Below are positions 44,896 to 57,612 of a stretch of 64,000 nucleotides of DNA, piece by piece. Source of the stretch: Dromiciops gliroides (Eukaryota; Chordata; Mammalia; Microbiotheria; Microbiotheriidae); the NCBI RefSeq assembly GCF_019393635.1, contig NC_057861.1, forward strand, positions 60,620,532 through 60,684,531, given 5' to 3'. Position 1 is the stretch's first letter, and each line of letters opens with the position of its first letter. Both the position numbers and the translations under genes were made by a program. Under the pieces are notes generated by a model, which saw only the letters and a program-made list of their open reading frames with translations, did no database searches and was not told the DNA's origin.

Positions 44896-45024
44896 GTTAC
44901 TCCAAATGTGTCCTGGTGGCCCATGACTGGGGAGGAATCTTGGCCTGGAATTTCGCCACCTACTACCCAAGTATGGTAGAGCGGCTGGTGGTGGTGAGCG
45001 CCGCCCCTATGTTTGTTTACCAAG
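44896..45024 (+). CDS. EPHX3: EPHX3 exon 4: nucleophile Asp171
   Basis: Acceptor CATTGACAG, donor GTAAGT. Encodes Y-S-K-C-V-L-V-A-H-D-W-G-G: Asp171 in the HDWGG elbow is the catalytic nucleophile that attacks the epoxide. Then N-F-A-T-Y-Y-P and V-E-R-L-V-V-V-S-A-A-P-M. Ends in phase 1. Confidence 0.96.
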
Positions 45025-45172
45025 GTAAGTGCTAAGATAGGAGGATATTTGGAGGGAGGGCAGACTGGCCAGGCTTACAGGTAGGGGGTGGGTATAGAGT
45101 TTTGAGCCTGGAGTATTATCTCCAGGGGGTTCAGTATGGATGGTTCCCTTACTTTTTCTTTCCCCTTTCTAG

Positions 45173-45276
45173 AGTATGTCCTGCACCATCCCAGCCAGCT
45201 CTTGCGCTCTGGTTATGTGTTCTTCTTTCAGCTACCCTGGTTGCCTGAGAAATTGCTTTCTGTCTCTGACTTTCAG
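45173..45276 (+). CDS. EPHX3: EPHX3 exon 5: lid with Tyr218
   Basis: Acceptor CCTTTCTAG, donor GTCCCA, which is weaker than the others. Encodes the cap/lid region H-H-P-S-Q-L-L-R-S-G-Y-V-F-F-F-Q-L-P-W-L-P-E-K-L-L-S-V-S-D-F-Q. Tyr218 aligns with the first of the two lid tyrosines that hydrogen-bond the epoxide oxygen. Ends in phase 0. Confidence 0.94.
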
Positions 45277-45424
45277 GTCCCATCCCTTTTTTATTGGGGA
45301 ATTGTGGAGGAGGGAGGGCAATGATGTGGAAGTGGGGAGGGGAGAGGGTTATAGTGAGATGGGAAAACTGGTTCTCAGAAGTATCTGGGGGGCATTTGTA
45401 ATGAAGAGGGATGCATATGTGCAG

Positions 45425-45561
45425 ATCCTGAAGAGCTCTATGACGGATCCTGTGACCGGAATCCATAGCCTTACAGATGAGGAGCTAGAGGCTTTCCTAT
45501 ACAGCTTCTCCCAGAACCAAGGCCTCATTGGCCCCCTCAACTACTACCGCAATCTTTTCAG
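45425..45561 (+). CDS. EPHX3: EPHX3 exon 6: lid with Tyr279
   Basis: Acceptor ATATGTGCAG, donor GTGATG. Encodes I-L-K-S-S-M-T-D-P-V-T-G, E-E-L-E-A-F-L-Y-S-F-S-Q and P-L-N-Y-Y-R-N-L-F. Tyr279 in NYYRN is the second lid tyrosine. Ends in phase 2. Confidence 0.95.
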
Positions 45562-45761
45562 GTGATGCCTTGGAGGAGTGAAAGCAAGTAGAAAAAAGGG
45601 AAATTGATTTTGGGAAGAATGATGGAGTGATTTTTAAGCAGAATGCAGGGAGGAGGAAATTTGAGAAAGTAGGAAGAGGGGACAGAGGCATAATTAGGAA
45701 CAAGAAGGGATTGAGGAAGTCATTGGCCTTAATGAATATAATCCATCCCTTTGCCTTACAG

Positions 45762-45987
45762 TCACTTCCCGCTAGAGCGTCAGGAGCTGTCAGTACCAAC
45801 GTTGTTGTTATGGGGAGAGAAAGACCCCTACCTGGAGACTGGACTTGTGGATAGTATTAACAACTACTTTGTGCCAGGCCGCCTGCTGTCCTATATCCTG
45901 CCTGATGCTGGCCACTGGATCCCCCAGTCACAACCAGAGCAGATGCACCACTACATGTGGGCCTTTTTTAGGAGGTTCAAGGTGTAG
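45762..45987 (+). CDS. EPHX3: EPHX3 exon 7: Asp305 and His335
   Basis: Acceptor TTGCCTTACAG. Encodes P-T-L-L-L-W-G-E-K-D-P-Y-L with Asp305 (charge-relay acid), V-P-G-R-L, and D-A-G-H-W-I-P-Q with His335 (catalytic base), then M-W-A-F-F-R-R-F-K-V and TAG at 45985-45987. With Asp171 this completes the triad, so the enzyme should be active. Confidence 0.96.
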
Positions 45988-46385
45988 TTATGACTCTTCC
46001 TTCCAATATGAACATTCTGGTTTTGTGCTCCCCCCATGGCCCACTAAGGACAAGGGAAGAAATGGAGCAGTACTTGAAACTCAGCTTGAAACAAGCCAGC
46101 TTTTGACTAGGCGTGTGGAAGCATCTTCCCTCTCTAACCCCTATGGTTTATATCCCTTTCCACATTTCCCCATAGGTGCCCAACCTAATCATCCCAACCC
46201 CTGATACTTACATTGTCTTTTCTCTCTGTCCTCTCAATTCCTTGCTGGCTGGTCCCAGTTGAGCCCCTATTAAATTCTGGAAACCTTTTCTGTCACTGCT
46301 ACAGAGAAAGGAGCCCTGTGAAAAGAAAGGGGCCACTGTAGTTGTGGTGTGTGCACAGAAATAAACCTCCCACTCCCTGCCCTGC
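45988..46385 (+). other. EPHX3: EPHX3 3' UTR and poly(A) signal
   Basis: AATAAA at 46360-46365 is the likely polyadenylation signal; ATTAAA near 46269 is an alternative. From 46386 to 47200 I see unique intergenic sequence with no supportable gene. Confidence 0.8.
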
Positions 46386-47199
46386 TGTGCCTCTTTCCTT
46401 CTGTCTGGGGCCTCAGCTCAAGGACAGTTTGGGATCAGGGGCAGGGGCAAGGAGTGAAAATGTGGCCAGGTTCTCCTCAATGCCTCTGACTTGCTCTTTA
46501 AGACAGAAACCTGTTTTTCTCTGGAGTGTCTTTAGGGTGCCCTCTGTCCAGCTGCTTAGGTTTGTTCTGCCTGAACCTCCCCATGACCCTTCCTTGTCCC
46601 TGTTTCTCAGGACTTTTACTTTTCAGCATGGCAAGAAAAACAGGCCTGGGGCCAGGAGTGTTGGAAGAAGGACTTTTAAGAACTCCCCCTCCCACAAAAG
46701 TAGCTGGAATGATAATAGGAGAAAATCACATATGGAAGTGGGATGGGGGGGGGCGGTGCAGTGGGGAGTAGAATAGAGAAAAGGATGGATTAACATCAGA
46801 GTTAGGAGTGAATTAAAAGCACTAGACCCTTGGTCACCTTGATTATATCATTTACCATGCAATTTAAAAGTACAAAATGCAGCTCATTTGAGATTCCCCA
46901 AATCAACCTCTTCTGGCTAGGGGATGACAAGAGCCAGTTGGAGGGGAGAAATTAAAGGGGATATCTGAGGTACCTTAAAGAGAAGCATTGTTATGTGACA
47001 GAACAGGGCCAAAAGGTAATGAAGTGACCACAAAAAGGTATTTGAGCTTCAGTGGGAAGAATAATCTGAAATTCCTGCTTGAGAACTTCACCCAGAAAAG
47101 AGTCTGGAGGAACTGTTTCCATTAGATCTTGGCAGAAAAGTGTTATTTTCCAATGAAGGACAGCTGAGTAAGATTCTCCTCATGAAAATCATATTATGA

Positions 47200-49540
47200 G
47201 TCTATGACAATAAATTCAGCCTCATTTAGGAACTCATAGTACAGGAAACAGGCATAGCAAATATTTGCTATTAGAGCTTTAAGGACTGCCAACAAAAGTG
47301 ACAAAGGATTTGAAGAACTTCAAGCCAGTTTAGAAGACAAGATTTTTGCTTTGATCTGAAGAACATGCAGTGTTTGGAATTATACTAGTACCAAGTAGCT
47401 ATGTTTGCACAAAATACAGATTGTTCTTTTGTGTCCTAGAGAAGGCAAAAAAACTGGAGGAAAGCATCTCCAGTCTTCAGGTTTCCAGGAGAATGAAGTC
47501 TTCTTTGAAAGAATGGAAGAAATACTTCCAAAAAGAAAGACAAAGGAATACTAATGATCAGCAAGAAGTTTCAAGGTGGAAGAATAGTATACACAAGAAA
47601 AGAAGACAGACCACAGTGGTGATTGGTACCTCTTCCCATAAAGGGGACAACTGGACCATCTCAGTAGAAAACAGTTTCTTGTGCTCCAAGGGATAGATAC
47701 CATCTGGAGAGAGATTTTCCAGTAATCGTGCTTGATGGATATCTGCTTGGAGGAGGGGTAAAGCAGGTACTTGTTTTCTTTACATAAACAGAAGTGTGCA
47801 GTGTTAATGGCTTATAGATTTAGGAGTATCCTGAGATGTGGCAGTCCTGATGGCTAATACCTGCTCCTGGCAGTTCATGTGGGAATAAATGATATTTTCA
47901 TAATCAACCTAAGAAGCTTTCCTAAAGATTACATAGTCCTATTCAAGAAAGTGAAGAATTTAGGGGCACAGATTATGGCTTCATCACAGTTGCTAAGAAT
48001 CAGTATTGGAGCAACAGAGGCAAAGGTGGGTGCTCCTATGGATTCCACTGTCACTATACTGTCTCAGATTGAGTGATTAAGGTGTTCAGTGATGTGATGG
48101 TTCACAAGTCTTTAATGCCAGAAGAAATTTTAAAAAACAAAAACAAAAAATGTAAGAAGGCTGTGTTCTACCTGAGTAAAGACAAGAACATTGTGCTGAG
48201 AAAGAGTCAAGAGACCCCTGTGGGTAATGTGAGACAAACTATACTAATCCACTTTTATTAACATTCTGCCAGATAAGGGCCTATCATGATACCATCTATG
48301 AGACCAGGGAAAAGAAAGAGGCCCTAGTGATCTTTTTCTGGGCCCCTCAAAAGCAAACTCATCTATAAGTTCAAGGATGCCATTAAGAAGAAAGACAAGT
48401 ATGCATTTTTTTTTTAAGGCAGGGTAATGAGGGTTGTGACTTGCCCAAGGTCACACAGCTAGTAAGTGTCAAGTGTCGGAGGCTGGATTTGAACTCAGGC
48501 CCTCCTGAATCCAGGGCTGGTGCTTTATCCACTGCACCACCTAGATGCCCCCTACAAATATGCATTTTTAAATTTTTAGTTGTCCGTTGAAGATAGGGGC
48601 TTCTGAAGAGAGGCCAGTTTGAGGAGACAACTAAGAAGATGGAACCTGAGAATGGGGTTTTAATTTCTTGATCATGGCTTAAACTACACAAAGGGATAGT
48701 CTACTCACCACGGGTGGGAGTACACCTAACAGATTGATAGAAAATATTTTTGGCCAAAATATGAATCTCATCAAGATGGTTTTAAACTAAAAATGGATAT
48801 GGGAGAAAACTTCTTTCATGCATATGTCAAGACAGCAATGAGATCCATGACCCCCAATGACAGTACAGAAATGTGCAAAGTATAGATAAATTATAGGGTG
48901 AACTAGAGATCCTAACAAAAGGAGGTAATTTTAATTTCGTAAATATCACTTGAGACTTAGAAAATGAAAGTCATAATTAGAATGCGACTCTAGAAGTGTA
49001 TACTATATCCAAAAAAGGAGGAAAAAAACCTTACAGAGCAATGAAACAGTATAATAGCATTAGATGTTATTATTATATGCTTGTATAAAGGAATCTAAGA
49101 AGCCAAGTTGGTAAATCATGCTGGAATGCATTGGGGTGATAATCAGTGAAAGAAAAAATTGATATTCTGAGAGTATACTGTAAATCATCTGGGCAAAAGG
49201 AAAATGTTTTGGAATCAAACTTATCAGTAAAACCTCATGTAGTAATGTGAGACTTCAAGTCTGGACATCTGCTAAAGCTTTGCCAAAAGCAGAATGCTAT
49301 CTATATATTTTTGACTTGCTTTAATAGTGATAACTTCATTCTTCAAAAGGTGGAAGAAGTGGGAACTACTTTTCCAGAGCTAATTCTGGTCAGCAAGGAA
49401 GAATTGGTTGTTAAAAGTGGAAATGGACCTTGAGAGCAAATACCATCTTGGAATTTATAAGAAAGAAAGAGAAACCGGCTATATAGGTTTTTTATATATC
49501 TTAAATTTTGAGAATTTGTGAGTTTTAAGAAAAAGGAAAG
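47200..49540 (+). mobile_element. CR1/L3-like LINE, ORF1 remnant
   Basis: Plus strand. 47370-47696 is open and ends with a V-V-I-G-T-S-S stretch. Around 47875-47990 the frame reads A-V-H-V-G-I-N-D-I and K-N-L-G-A-Q-I-M-A-S-S. These two stretches have the order and form of the SGNH esterase domain found in ORF1 of CR1-type LINEs (GDS-like block, then GxND). Further on, 48736-48810 has 'IDRKYFWPKY'-like and 'SSRWF' text in broken frames. Stops and frameshifts throughout; it carries a SINE at 48405. Confidence 0.6.
48405..48552 (-). mobile_element. CORE-SINE (WSINE1-like)
   Basis: T-run, 'TGTGACTTGCCCAAGGTCAC' core, 'CACCTAGATGCCCCC' head; inserted in the CR1/L3 remnant. Confidence 0.9.
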
Positions 49541-49542
49541 GT

Positions 49543-49692
49543 TGGGGGGGGCAGCTAAGTGGTGCTCTGTGGGTAGAGCACTGGCCCTGGAGTCGGGAGG
49601 ACCTGAGTTCAAATCCGGCCTTAGATGCTTGACACTAGCTGTGTGACCCTGGGCAAGTCACTTAATCCCAATTGCCTCACCAAAAGACAAAA
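49543..49692 (+). mobile_element. CORE-SINE (WSINE1-like)
   Basis: G-run and GGCAGCTAAGTGGTGCTC head, 'TAGCTGTGTGACCCTGGGCA' core, tail ACCAAAAGACAAAAGGG. From 49700 to 50530 no family could be named; 50302-50520 has an unassigned 72-codon open frame. Confidence 0.9.
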
Positions 49693-50535
49693 GGGAAATG
49701 TTAGAAACCAATGTTCTAAAATTCTACAAAAGAATTTCACTTAAGAGAGTTAGGAAATTCTGTTGACAAATGTCACCATTTCTATAATTTGTTTTCATCA
49801 TCAATGACAACTGAACCCTTGCACCTAGCCCCTAACACATGAGATTTCAGGTACATTGGGAACAAAAGTGTGATTGCATTGGCTTGCGTGGTATTTCAAC
49901 AACGAGCAGCTGAATCAGATCAAGTATATACCAAGGAAAACTGTTCTGAAGCAACACAATCTTGAAAGCACTGAGATGTCTTTTTAAAAGCTGCACTAAG
50001 AAGGAGGAAGAAAGAATGGGAAAAGTTGTTCATGATATTAATACCCAAATAAGATAAACAGATGGAGATACCAAACAATTGGTAGCTCCCAACCTGTATG
50101 CTGGCTTTTTTGTGCTAATAAAAATTATGATCTACAAATATATAATTTATATCTGAGGAGGCAGACAGGTTTCTGCAAATATTTATTTTTCTACAGTAAG
50201 TCACATCTTTGCAATACACAATGGCTTGAAAAATTAAGCATATAAGATTTGCATTTTCCATTTCATTAACAAAAACAATTTGCCTAGAACAGAGTACATT
50301 CTTGAAGATACTAATAATGATCCATGACCCTCTTTTTAATGCCCAAATGCCTATTGTCCAGAGTAGGGCATTTATTTGGATTGTTGATCCTTGGGTTAGT
50401 CCTTTAGAAATAGTTGTGAGACGGGTACTACAGATGGCCAATTACTCAGGCCCAAAATTGGATGAAAAGACCATATTGCTTCTGAAAAAATTGTGCAGTG
50501 CTTTCAATAATTCATACTGATTTCGAGCACAACAA

Positions 50536-50615
50536 AAGGGTCACACAGCTAGTGTCAAGTGTCTGAGGCCAGATTTGAACTTATCCTCCTGAATCCAGGC
50601 ACCACCTAGCTGCCC
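50536..50615 (-). mobile_element. CORE-SINE fragment
   Basis: Only the core-to-head part remains: 'GGGTCACACAGCTAGTGTC' to 'CACCACCTAGCTGCCCT'. Confidence 0.85.
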
Positions 50616-50762
50616 TGAAGTCTATTTTTTTTTCTTCCCAACATAAATGTTCTGGTTATACTGCATGATTGTGAAACAGTCCCTACTGTCCAAGAGCTTG
50701 CTGTTGGGGGTGATTTGGGAGTCAGACAATGGAACATGTACACAATTAAATTCCAGGAAAAG

Positions 50763-52136
50763 GGTGGATCCAAAATGGAAGAGTAGCAGGACGTATATAG
50801 CAAGATTCTTGTGTCCCTCACCCAACTGAAAGAAAAAGAAAACTCCAGAGCTAGAAAACATGAGCCTGAATCCAGATTGGGAAATGCAATAGCTTTTCTA
50901 GTCTAGGTTGGCCAAAAGAGACAGGTTTTGCTGATACTGGGAAAAGAGCCAGGAGCACACTGCGGAGCGGGGAGAAGCTGTGCAGTAGGGCAAGATCCCA
51001 GAGCTAGCATGGTCAGAGGGCCTGAACTTTTGTAGGATGTAGAACAAGAGCCTATTGGCAGCTCTTTTGATCACTACCCAGGTTCCAGTCAGATCTAGGA
51101 TGGATTGAGGAGGGGAGCTGCAACTGGGGATGCCATTCCAGGGTATGGAGCAGTTGTGGGACCCAAGTCTATACTGAGTAAGGAACAAATTCAGAAGCAG
51201 GCAGCAGCTGTGTGGCTCAGGGTTGGAGGTTATGTCTCTTCCAGGTTCTAACTCAGCCTGAAGGCTATAGAAAAATAACCAGGGCAGGAATCCAAGACCA
51301 AAAGTAACCCTATAGTTTGGTCACTCAACCAGAAAAGTTTCCCAGGTAGCTGATAGTGGCTGGATGCAGCAATAGTCTCTAGTCCCTAGATAGAGCTCTG
51401 AAAACGGTGCAAAAACCTAAAGACTGAGACATTAACCCCCTCCTACACACACATGCATGCGTGCATGCACATACACACACTTCTCTCTCCAGGAACTTAG
51501 CTTGATCCTAACAAAGTTAACAACCAAGAAATAGACCACTTAAAAAATCAGTAAACAGAAAAATATCTTGACTATAGATAGTTGCTGTGGTGATAGATTA
51601 GGATTCTAATTTAGAAGAAGGCAATAAAGTCAAAACAGCTACTTGATATCTTCAAAGAAAAGTATAAAATGGTCACAAGCCCAAAAAGAATTCCTGGAAG
51701 AGCTTAAAAAGAACTTTAAAAACCTACCTTTAAGAGAGGTAGAGGAAAAATTTAAAGTAGAGTAGGGCAAGAAAATTATGGAAAAAAAAGTTAATCAATT
51801 GGAAAAAGATCCAAAACCTTATTGAAGAAAATAACTCCTTAAAAATTAGAATCAGGCCAAGGGGAAGACATCAAGAAATAAAATCAAAATACTAAAAAAA
51901 ATAGAAGAAAACATGAAATATCTTATTGGAAAAATAACTGACTTGGAAAATTAGTAGGACATAAAATAAACCCACATAAATCACCAGCATTTCTATATAT
52001 TACCAACAAATTTCTGTAAGAAGAAATAGAGACAACAGATTGCCTGCCAAGACAAATTCAGGAACCATATAAACAATTATTTAAAAACTATACAAGTAAA
52101 ATTGATTGTTCATGGGTAGCCCAAGCCAAAATAATA
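50763..52136 (+). mobile_element. Internally deleted L1, plus strand
   Basis: Starts with an L1-like 5' end ('GGATCCAAAATGGAAGAG'). Near 51800-51955 the plus strand encodes an ORF1 coiled-coil piece (an E-N-N-S-L-K-I-R stretch and R-H-Q-E-I-K). At about 51956 it jumps directly to ORF2 RT-region text (K-I-N-P-H-K-S-P-A-F-L-Y-I-T-N-K). The ORF1 end and most of ORF2 are missing, so this is a deletion derivative. Confidence 0.75.
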
Positions 52137-52470
52137 ATAAATTCATGTAAGTCCAGGTTTTTCTACAACCAAGCTGTTTGTCATTTCTCATAACACAGCA
52201 CAGCAGTATATCATCAGAATCGTACCACAAATTATTAAGCTATTTCCCAAATTGATGGGCATTCCCTCAATTTCCAATTCTTTGTCACCACAGAGAGCTG
52301 CTATAATTTTTTTGTTTGTTTGTTTAGAACATATGGGTTCTTTTCCTTTTTCCCTGATCAGTGGGGGAAACAGACCTAATTGTGGTATTGCTGGGTGAAA
52401 AGGTAGACACAGTTTTATAACTCTTTGAGCATAATTCCAAATTGCTCTCCAAAATGGATGATGGATCAGT
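52137..52470 (-). mobile_element. L1 ORF2 3' fragment, minus strand
   Basis: 'CCCAAATTGATGGGCATTCC', 'CTCAATTTCCAATTCTTTG' and 'TTGCTCTCCAAAATGGATGA' parallel 53390-53600 of the full-length L1. It abuts the plus-strand deletion derivative head to head. 52470-52738 holds nothing further I can name. Confidence 0.8.
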
Positions 52471-53225
52471 TCACAATTCTACCAACAGTGTAATTGTGTC
52501 TCAATTTTTCCACATTCCCTCCAACATGTCATTCTGTTGTGGAGGAATGATATATGTGTCCCCTCTGAACTTAATCATCACCAGGGATCATTGTCTAATA
52601 GGAGTGGTTCCATTATGTCTTGATAATCTTAAATTTTTCTTAATTTTTTTAGTCTTTTGATTTTGTTTTAATATTTCTTGCTGTCTAATAAAATAATTTG
52701 CTTCTATTTGGAAAGGAAGGGGAAGAGGAATATACTATGGTAGGAAAGGGAAAACTTTTTTTTTTTAATGTATAAGGTATTTTATTTTTTCTGTTACATG
52801 TAAAGATAGTTCTCAACTTTTGTTTATACAAGCTTTACAATTTCAGATTTTTCTCCCTCCCTCCCCTCCCTCCCCCCTCCCCTAGACAGCAGGTAATCTG
52901 ATATAGGTTACATCTATATATCTACATATATATAGACATATAGATATAGATATACACACACATATATATACACATAATAACATTAATCCTATTTCTGCAT
53001 TAATCCTGTTACAAGAGAAAAAATCAGAGTAGTGATGCAAAACCTCAAAATAGAAAAAAAAAACAGCACCCAAAACAAAAGAAATATTATGGTTCAATCA
53101 GCATCTATACTCCACAGTTCTTTTTTTTTTTTGTTCTTTTTTTTCTTGGATTTGGAGATCCTCTTCTATCATGAGTTCCCTGGAACTCTTCTGTACCATT
53201 GCATTGGTGAGAAGAATATAGTCAA

Positions 53226-56200
53226 TCACAGTATGTCAACACTCAATGTTGCTGATACTGTGTACAATGTTCTGGTTCTGCTCATCTCACTCATCATCAG
53301 CTCACGCAAGACCCTCCAGGTTTCTCTGAACTCATCATTTCTTACAGCACAATAGCATTCCATTGTATTCATATACCACAACTTGTCCAGCCATTCCCCA
53401 ATGGATGGGCACCCCCTCAACTTCCAATTCCTTGTTACCACGTAAAGAGCAGCTATAAATATTTTTGTACATGTGGGTCCCTTTCCCCCTTCCATGATTT
53501 CATTGGGAAAAAGACCTAAAAGTGGAATTGCTGAGTCAAAGGGTATGCACAGCTTTATCGCCCTTTGGGCATAATTCCAAATTGCTCTCCAGAATGGTTG
53601 GATCAGTTCACAGCTCCACCAACAATGCATTAGTGTTCCATTTTCCCACAGCTTCTCCAACATTTATCTTCCCTTTTTGTCATTTTAGCCAATCTGATAG
53701 GTGTCAGGTGGTACCTCAGAGTTGTTTTAATTTGCATCTCTCTAATCATTAGAGATTTAGAGCATTTTTTCATATGGGAATAGATAGCTTTGGTTTCTTC
53801 ATCAGAAAACTGCCTGTTCATATCCTTTGACCATTTCTCAATTGGGGAATGACTTGGATTCTTATAAATTTGATTTAATTCCCTATATATTTTAGAGATG
53901 AGGCCTTTATCAGAAGCACTGGCCTCAAAAATTGTTTCCCAGCTTTCTGCCTCCCTTCCAATTTTGGATGCATTGCTTCTGTTTGTACAAAAATTTTTTA
54001 ATTTAATATAATCAAAATCATCCATTTTGCATTTGATAATATACTCTATCTCTTGTTTGGTCAAAAACTGTTTTCCTTTCCAAAGATCTGATAGGTACAC
54101 TATTCCTTTCTCTCCTAATTTACCTATGGTATCACCTCTTATGTCTAAATCCTGTATCCATTTTGACCTTATTTTAGTATAAGGTGTAAGATGTTGCTCT
54201 ATGCCTAATTTCTGCCATACTATCTTCCAGTTTTCCCAGCAGTTTTAGTCAAATACTGAGTTCCTATCCCAGAAGCTGGAGTCTTTGGGGTTATCAAACA
54301 CTACATTACTAGTGTCATTTACTACTGCATTTCCTGAGCCTAGCCTATTCCATTGATCTACCACTCTATTTTTTATCCAGTACCAGATAGTTTTGATGAC
54401 TGCTGCTTTATAGTAAAGCTCCAGGTTTGGTACCGCTAACCCACCTTCCTGTGAATTTTTTTTCATTATTTCCCTGGATATTCTTGATTTTTGTTTTTCC
54501 AGATGAATTTTATTGTTATTTTTTCTAGCTATATAAAATAATTCTTAGGTAGTCTGATTGGTATGGCACTGAATAAGTAAATTAATTTAGGCAGTATTGT
54601 CATTTTTACTATATTAGCTCTGCCTATCCATGAGCAATTGATATCTTTCCAATTATTTAGATCTGATTTGATTTGTGTGAAGAGTGTTTGGTAGTTGTGT
54701 TCATAGAGTTCCTGGGTTGTCTTGGCAAGTAGACTCCCAAGTATTTTATATTATCTACCGTTACTTTAAATGGAATTTCTCTTTCTATCTCTTGCTGCTG
54801 GACTTTGTTGGTCATGTATAGAAATGCTGATGATTTATGTGGATTTATTTTATATCCTGCTACTTTGCTAAAGTTGTTAATTGTTTCAAGTAATTTTTGA
54901 GTTGATTCTCTAGGATTCTTTAAGTATACCATCATATCGTCTGCAAAGAGTGATAGTTTTGTTTCCTCCTTGCCTATTCTAATTCCTTTAATTCCTTTCT
55001 CTTCTCTGATTGCTAAAGCTAACATTTCTAGGACAATATTAAATAATAGGGGTGATAATGGACATCCCTGTTTCATCCCTGATCTTATTGGGAAGGCCTC
55101 TAATTTATCTCCATTGCATATAATACTTGCTGATGGCTTTAGGTAGATACTGTTTATTATTCTAAGGAAAGCTCCACCTATTCCTAAACTCTCTAGTGTT
55201 TTTATTAGGAATGGGTGTTGTACTTTGTCAAAAGCTTTCTCTGCATCTATTGAGATAGTCATGATTTGGTTGGTTTTCTTATTGATGTGGTTGATTATGT
55301 TAATAGTTTTTCTAATGTTAAACCAGCCCTGCATTCCTGGTATAAATCCCACCTGGTCATAGTGTATTATCCTGGTGATCACTTGCTGTAACCTCCTTGC
55401 TAATATCTTATTTAAGATTTTAGCATCAATATTCATTAGGGAAATTGGTCTATAATTTTCTTTCTCTGTTTTTGCTTTGCCTGGTTTTGGTATCACCACC
55501 ATATTTGTGTCATAAAAACGAATTTGGTAGAACTCCTTCACCTATTTTTCCAAATAATTTGTATAATATTGGAATTAATTGTTCTTTAAATGTTTGGTAA
55601 AATTCACCCGTAAACCCATTTGGCCCTGGGGATTTTTTCTTAGGGAATTCATTAATGGCTTGTTCAATTTCTTTTTCTAATATGGGTTTATTTAAGGATT
55701 TTATTTCTTTTTCCGTTAACCTGGACAGTTTGTATTTTTGTAAATATTCATCTATTTCATTTAGATTGTCAAATTTATTGGCATACAGTTGGGCAAAATA
55801 ATTCCTAATTATTGACTTAATTTCCACTTCATTGATGGTAACATCACCCTTTTCATTTTTGATACTGGTAATTTGGTTTTCTTCTTTTTTTTAATCAAAT
55901 TAACCAATATTTTATCTATTTTATTGTTTTTTTTTCATAAAACCAGCTCTTAGTTTTATTGATTAATTCTATAGTTTTTTTGCTTTCAATCTTATTAATT
56001 TATCCTTTAATTTTCAGGATCTCTAATTTAGTGTCTAATTGGGGATTTCTAATTTGTTCTTTTTCTAGCTTTTTAAGTTGCATGCCCAATTCATTAATCT
56101 CCTCTTTCTCTTTTTTATTCGTGTAAGCATTTAGAGCTATAAATTTTCCCCTAAGCACTGCTTTGGCTGCACCCCATGGATTTTGGTATGTTGTCTCATT

Positions 56201-57000
56201 ATTGTCATTCTCTTGGATAAAGTTATTGATTGTTTCTATGATTTCTTGTTTGACCCATTCATTCTTTAGAATGAAATTATTTAGTTTCCAATTGATTTTC
56301 ATTCTACTTTTCCCTGGCTCTTTCTTACATGTAATTTTTATTGCATCATGATCTGAGAAGGATGCATTTACTATTTCTGCCTTTTTACATTTGACTATGA
56401 TGTTTTTGTGCCCTAATACATGGTCAATTTTTGAAAATGTGCCATGTACTGCTGAGAAAAAGTTATATTCCTTTCTATCCCCATTCAATTTTCTCCAGAC
56501 ATCTATCATGTCTAACTTTTCTAGTAATCTATTCACCTCATTCACTTCTTTCTTATTTATTTTTTGGCTAGATTTATCTAATTCTGAGAGGGGGAGATTC
56601 AGATCCCCACTAGTATAGTATTACTGTCTAATTCCTCTTGTAACTCATTTAACTTCTCCTCTAAGAACTTGGATGCTATACCACTTGGCGCATACATATT
56701 TAATATTGATATTACTTCATTATCTATAGTACCTTTAAGTAAGATGTAATTTCCTTCCTTATCTCTTTAATGAGATCTATTTTTGCCTGCACTTTGTCTG
56801 AGATAAGGATTGCTACCCCTGCCTTTTTTACTTTAGCTGAGGCATAATATATTCTGCTCCAGCCTTTTACCTTTATTCTGTGTGTATCTCTCTGCTTCAA
56901 ATGTGTTTCTTGTAAACAGCATATTGTAGGATTCTGGTTTTTAATCCACTCTGCAATTCACTTCCATTTTATAGCAGAGTTCATCCCATTCACATTCACG
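53226..57000 (-). pseudogene. L1 ORF2 (endonuclease-RT), broken
   Basis: Read on minus. An AP-endonuclease portion (56000-56545) contains F-S-K-I-D-H-V-L-G-H and the catalytic S-D-H-D-A. The reverse transcriptase part (55510-55827, then 54657-55541) contains [17 protein letters not shown] and the active-site F-A-D-D-M-M. The C-terminal part (53630-54100, 53226-53663) contains N-W-K-L-R-G-C-P-S-I-G-E-W. These parts lie in different frames, with several frameshifts and stops between them. The catalytic motifs themselves are retained. Confidence 0.93.
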
Positions 57001-57612
57001 GTTATTATTACTGTCTATTCGCCTCCGTTCTATTTACCCCCTTTGTACTTTTCCCCCCTTCTTTCACCCTATTCCTCCTCACCGACGTTTTACTTCTTAC
57101 CCCTGCCTCCCCCGATCTGTCCTCCCTTTTTATCACCCCCCTCTCTTTTCTTTACCCTTTTCTCCCTTAATTTTGTCCTCCCTTCTATCAGTTCCCTCCC
57201 CTTTCCCTTCCCCTTTTGCTTCCCTAAAGAATGAGTTAAGTTTCTTTATCCCAATGAACGTATATGTTATTCCTTCTTTGAGTCAAATCTAATGAGAATA
57301 GGGTTGAAACAATGTTCCCCCTCCTTTCTTTCCCTCTATTGTAATAGGTTTTTTTTTCCACCTCTTCATATGATATAATTCATCCCATTCCACCTCCCCT
57401 TTCCTCTCCTCCCCATAGACTCCCTTTTTAACCCCTTAATTCTTTTGTATCATCACATCAAAGACAATTTATATTTATACCCTCTATGTAAAGTCCTTCT
57501 CTCTGCCCAAATACATTTACAGTTCTTAAGAGTTATGAGTATTATTTTCCTGTGTAGGGATATAAACAGTTTAATAGGGTAACCTTTTTTTTTCCCCCCT
57601 CTGTTTACCTTT

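Noticed and set aside
46342..46776. 144-codon frame overlapping the EPHX3 3' end
   Set aside because: It starts in the EPHX3 3' UTR beside the poly(A) signal, overlaps frames on the other strand and has no recognisable domain.
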